Of a DNA stretch of 15,791 bases, positions 13,971-15,791 are shown piece by piece (positions within the stretch are counted from its first letter, which is position 1; every line of letters begins with the position of its first letter). The stretch is from JBBQVS01 sp038211295 (GTDB lineage Bacteria > Chloroflexota > Ktedonobacteria > Ktedonobacterales > Ktedonobacteraceae). The notes under the pieces were generated by a model. That model was not told the origin of the DNA, searched no databases, and was given only the letters and a program-made list of their open reading frames with translations. Where the stretch lies: the NCBI GenBank assembly GCA_038211295.1, contig JBBQVS010000088.1:1-15791 (forward strand). Reading direction: 5' to 3'. The translations under genes were made by a program, and so were the position numbers.

Positions 13971-15791
13971 CTATAATCGCGTTGGCATATGTACATTCTC
14001 CTGTACATAGATTGGCTCCAAGCCAGGCTTGAGTGGTTGCGGCGCATGTTCTATAACATTGATGACGATGACGCTTACGTTGTCCTCGCCGCCGCCCTCG
14101 TGCGCGGCTTTGATGAGGGACGCGCCCAGTTGTTGTAGTTTGGGCGTAGGTGTCTCTATAACACGTTTAATCTCAGGGTCGCGCACCATATCCCACAGGC
14201 CATCGGAGCAGAGCAGCAACTTGTCGCCCGGTTGTAGTTGTACCTCGAAAGGGTCAACCTCGACAAACGGCTTTTCACCGAGACTGCGATAAATCTGGTT
14301 GCGCTTGGGATGCGTGTAGATATCGTCGGGTTTGATGATACCTGCATCGACAAGACTTGCGACAACTGAATGGTCGCGTGTCACCTTTGATAAGCCCTCT
14401 GAGGCGCGATAGAGATAGGTGCGGCTATCGCCGACATTGGCGACATGGGCAGTCGTACCAATGACGAGTGTTGCTGTGACCGTCGTTCCCATGTCGGCTC
14501 CGTTATCCACATTATGCTGATGTACAGCATGATTTGCCTGCTGCACGCTGTCAACCAGCAGTTTCTCTGGCGTCTCACTCGCTCCGTTTTGATACATGAG
14601 GCGTGGTAACACGTAATCGATAATAGTCTGAATGGCGAGACGGCTTGCGTCCTGTCCGTTTGCGTGTCCGCCCATGCCGTCCGCGACCACGAACAAGCCA
14701 ATTTGCTGTAGTTGCTCGTTGAGAGTACGCACGCCTTTCAAGGCGAACACGCTGTCCTCGTTGGGTTTGTATTGCCGCTTGATGCCAGGGTCGGTGCTAG
14801 TAATAACCTCAAGTTCCATCTGCCCTCCTCCTCCACTTTCCCGATTCCCACCGCGTACCATGCGTTGCTTGTTCGCGGGAAATTGTATCGTTTTCTCTGT
14901 ATCGTTTACCCCGTTTTGCTGTACCATTCCCATGTCCACCGTAGGGTAATCCTCGATGCCATTGGACTGCATAGGTGCAACAGGTGCAGCTGAGAACGAG
15001 GCAACCGATGTTCCTAACATGCCGTTTGCCCTCTGTTGCTCTTCAGGAGGCGTAACCTGTTGAATGGGGGGAGCGGTTTGCTTGACTGTTTTCTGCGACC
15101 AAGCAGGTGTCGGTTGCGCGACTAGTTGCACTACCTGCTGTGCCTCTTGCTCCTGTATCTGTTGTGCCGCGACAGTGGCCTGTCTATCGGCTTCCGCGAA
15201 GTCTTTATGACGCTGCCCACGCTTGAAAAGCGCGTTAAGCAGAACGAGCAGGAGCACGAAAACAATGAGGCCAATGACGATAATTGCGAGTAGGAGATAG
15301 GAAATGAACCCAATCACAGGCAAGGTGACGCCATCGGACGGATTTGTATTTCCTGTACCAGATGTAGAACCCGTGTTTCCCTTGCTCGCGGGAGCCGTCG
15401 CGAGAGCCACAAAGGTTTGCGCCCCCTGAAATTGTTTATTGCTGGCGTCATATGCTTTTGTGAAATCGCTCTTCGCGGTATCGAAGCCGGATGTACCTTT
15501 ATAGTATTCAGTAATACCGTTGTGCCAGTTGCTCGTTACTCCATTTTCCGATTGACTATTCGGAACGCCCTGACTTTTCAGAAACGCGGGGATGCCAGTC
15601 GAGTTGAAAAGCTTGATGGACGGCGTACCCCGTAAAACAATCTCGTTGACAATTCCTTTCTGGTCAACGAGTGCGGTGCCGCGTTCAAGAGTATCATAGG
15701 TGCTAGGATTATTGCTTACTGCCGTCGGTGTAATGTATTGTGCATATTGTTGTGGGCTGAGTGCTGGTACAGGTGTACCAATGGCTGATGA
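13971..15791 (-). CDS. Membrane-anchored PP2C-type protein phosphatase (partial, start beyond window)
   Basis: The frame is open from the right edge to the stop: 606 residues are visible and the start is outside. Numbering from the edge, residues 1-155 are hydrophilic and Ser/Thr/Asn-rich, with no recognised domain. One membrane helix follows at 160-189 (LLLAIIVIGLIVFVLLLVLL), then basic KRGQRHK, which places the front part outside the cell and the rest inside. A Gln-rich linker (200-325) leads to the PP2C domain (about 326-580). Metal-binding and catalytic motifs are intact: NEDS with Asp346, ADGMGGH (370-376), NVGDSR (452-457), CSDGLWD with Asp530 and GEDN with Asp570. PP2C enzymes remove phosphate from Ser/Thr and counter Hanks-type kinases; none is in the window. 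An in-frame GTG at 15410 lacks a binding site and would cut the domain, so it is not the start. Confidence 0.85.
   Translation of the reverse strand, partial: SSAIGTPVPALSPQQYAQYITPTAVSNNPSTYDTLERGTALVDQKGIVNEIVLRGTPSIKLFNSTGIPAFLKSQGVPNSQSENGVTSNWHNGITEYYKGTSGFDTAKSDFTKAYDASNKQFQGAQTFVALATAPASKGNTGSTSGTGNTNPSDGVTLPVIGFISYLLLAIIVIGLIVFVLLLVLLNALFKRGQRHKDFAEADRQATVAAQQIQEQEAQQVVQLVAQPTPAWSQKTVKQTAPPIQQVTPPEEQQRANGMLGTSVASFSAAPVAPMQSNGIEDYPTVDMGMVQQNGVNDTEKTIQFPANKQRMVRGGNRESGGGGQMELEVITSTDPGIKRQYKPNEDSVFALKGVRTLNEQLQQIGLFVVADGMGGHANGQDASRLAIQTIIDYVLPRLMYQNGASETPEKLLVDSVQQANHAVHQHNVDNGADMGTTVTATLVIGTTAHVANVGDSRTYLYRASEGLSKVTRDHSVVASLVDAGIIKPDDIYTHPKRNQIYRSLGEKPFVEVDPFEVQLQPGDKLLLCSDGLWDMVRDPEIKRVIETPTPKLQQLGASLIKAAHEGGGEDNVSVIVINVIEHAPQPLKPGLEPIYVQENVHMPTRL

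Noticed and set aside
15408..15410. GTG as the start of the PP2C gene
   Set aside because: The frame stays open for another 127 codons to the window edge, and there is no good binding site at the GTG.
1..15791. CRISPR arrays, tRNA or rRNA genes, insertion sequences
   Set aside because: No evenly spaced direct repeats, no cloverleaf with a CCA or TTCRA loop, and no transposase motif was seen on either strand by eye.

Overview
The window is chromosomal DNA from a bacterium of moderate GC content. The best guess is a Chloroflexota member, with Ktedonobacteria most plausible. That placement rests on gene style only: a YflT-type stress protein, a PQQ-repeat lipoprotein, split coenzyme-B12 mutase, FTR1, an MpaB-type oxygenase, and complex I subunits with long hydrophilic tails. 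It has not been tested by any search. No phage, transposon, CRISPR or tRNA signature is visible, and the window is densely packed with ordinary-looking genes.

Left part (1-3100, minus strand): a small general-stress-type protein, a secreted lipoprotein with a PQQ-like beta-propeller, and an aldo/keto reductase with its own strong terminator. Middle part (3160-8160, plus strand): a free-standing biotin carrier protein, a very long terminator hairpin, and then a promoter for the large subunit of a B12-dependent acyl-CoA mutase. These two genes fit propionyl-CoA/methylmalonyl-CoA metabolism. Next come glutamate racemase (murI), a PAP2-type membrane phosphatase and an MpaB/DUF2236 oxygenase-like protein, close enough to be one transcript. 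A perfect 21-bp inverted repeat ends this block, facing the convergent FTR1 iron permease.

Right part (8176-15791, minus strand): FTR1 has its own upstream promoter-like region with a small palindrome. Upstream of it is a complex I cluster read as nuoA-nuoC-small membrane protein-nuoD-nuoH, driven by a good sigma70-type promoter. nuoB is absent from its usual place between nuoA and nuoC, and no other nuo gene is present. An unrecognised 115-residue two-helix membrane protein lies between nuoC and nuoD. Upstream again is a PP2C-type protein phosphatase. Its open frame runs off the right edge and encodes a probable extracytoplasmic domain and one membrane helix before the catalytic domain, so it looks like a membrane-anchored phosphatase.

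The most rewarding items are the split complex I cluster with its embedded small membrane protein, the transmembrane PP2C, the long tails on NuoC and NuoH, and the mutase without a B12 domain. I did not find an unmistakably new multi-gene system.
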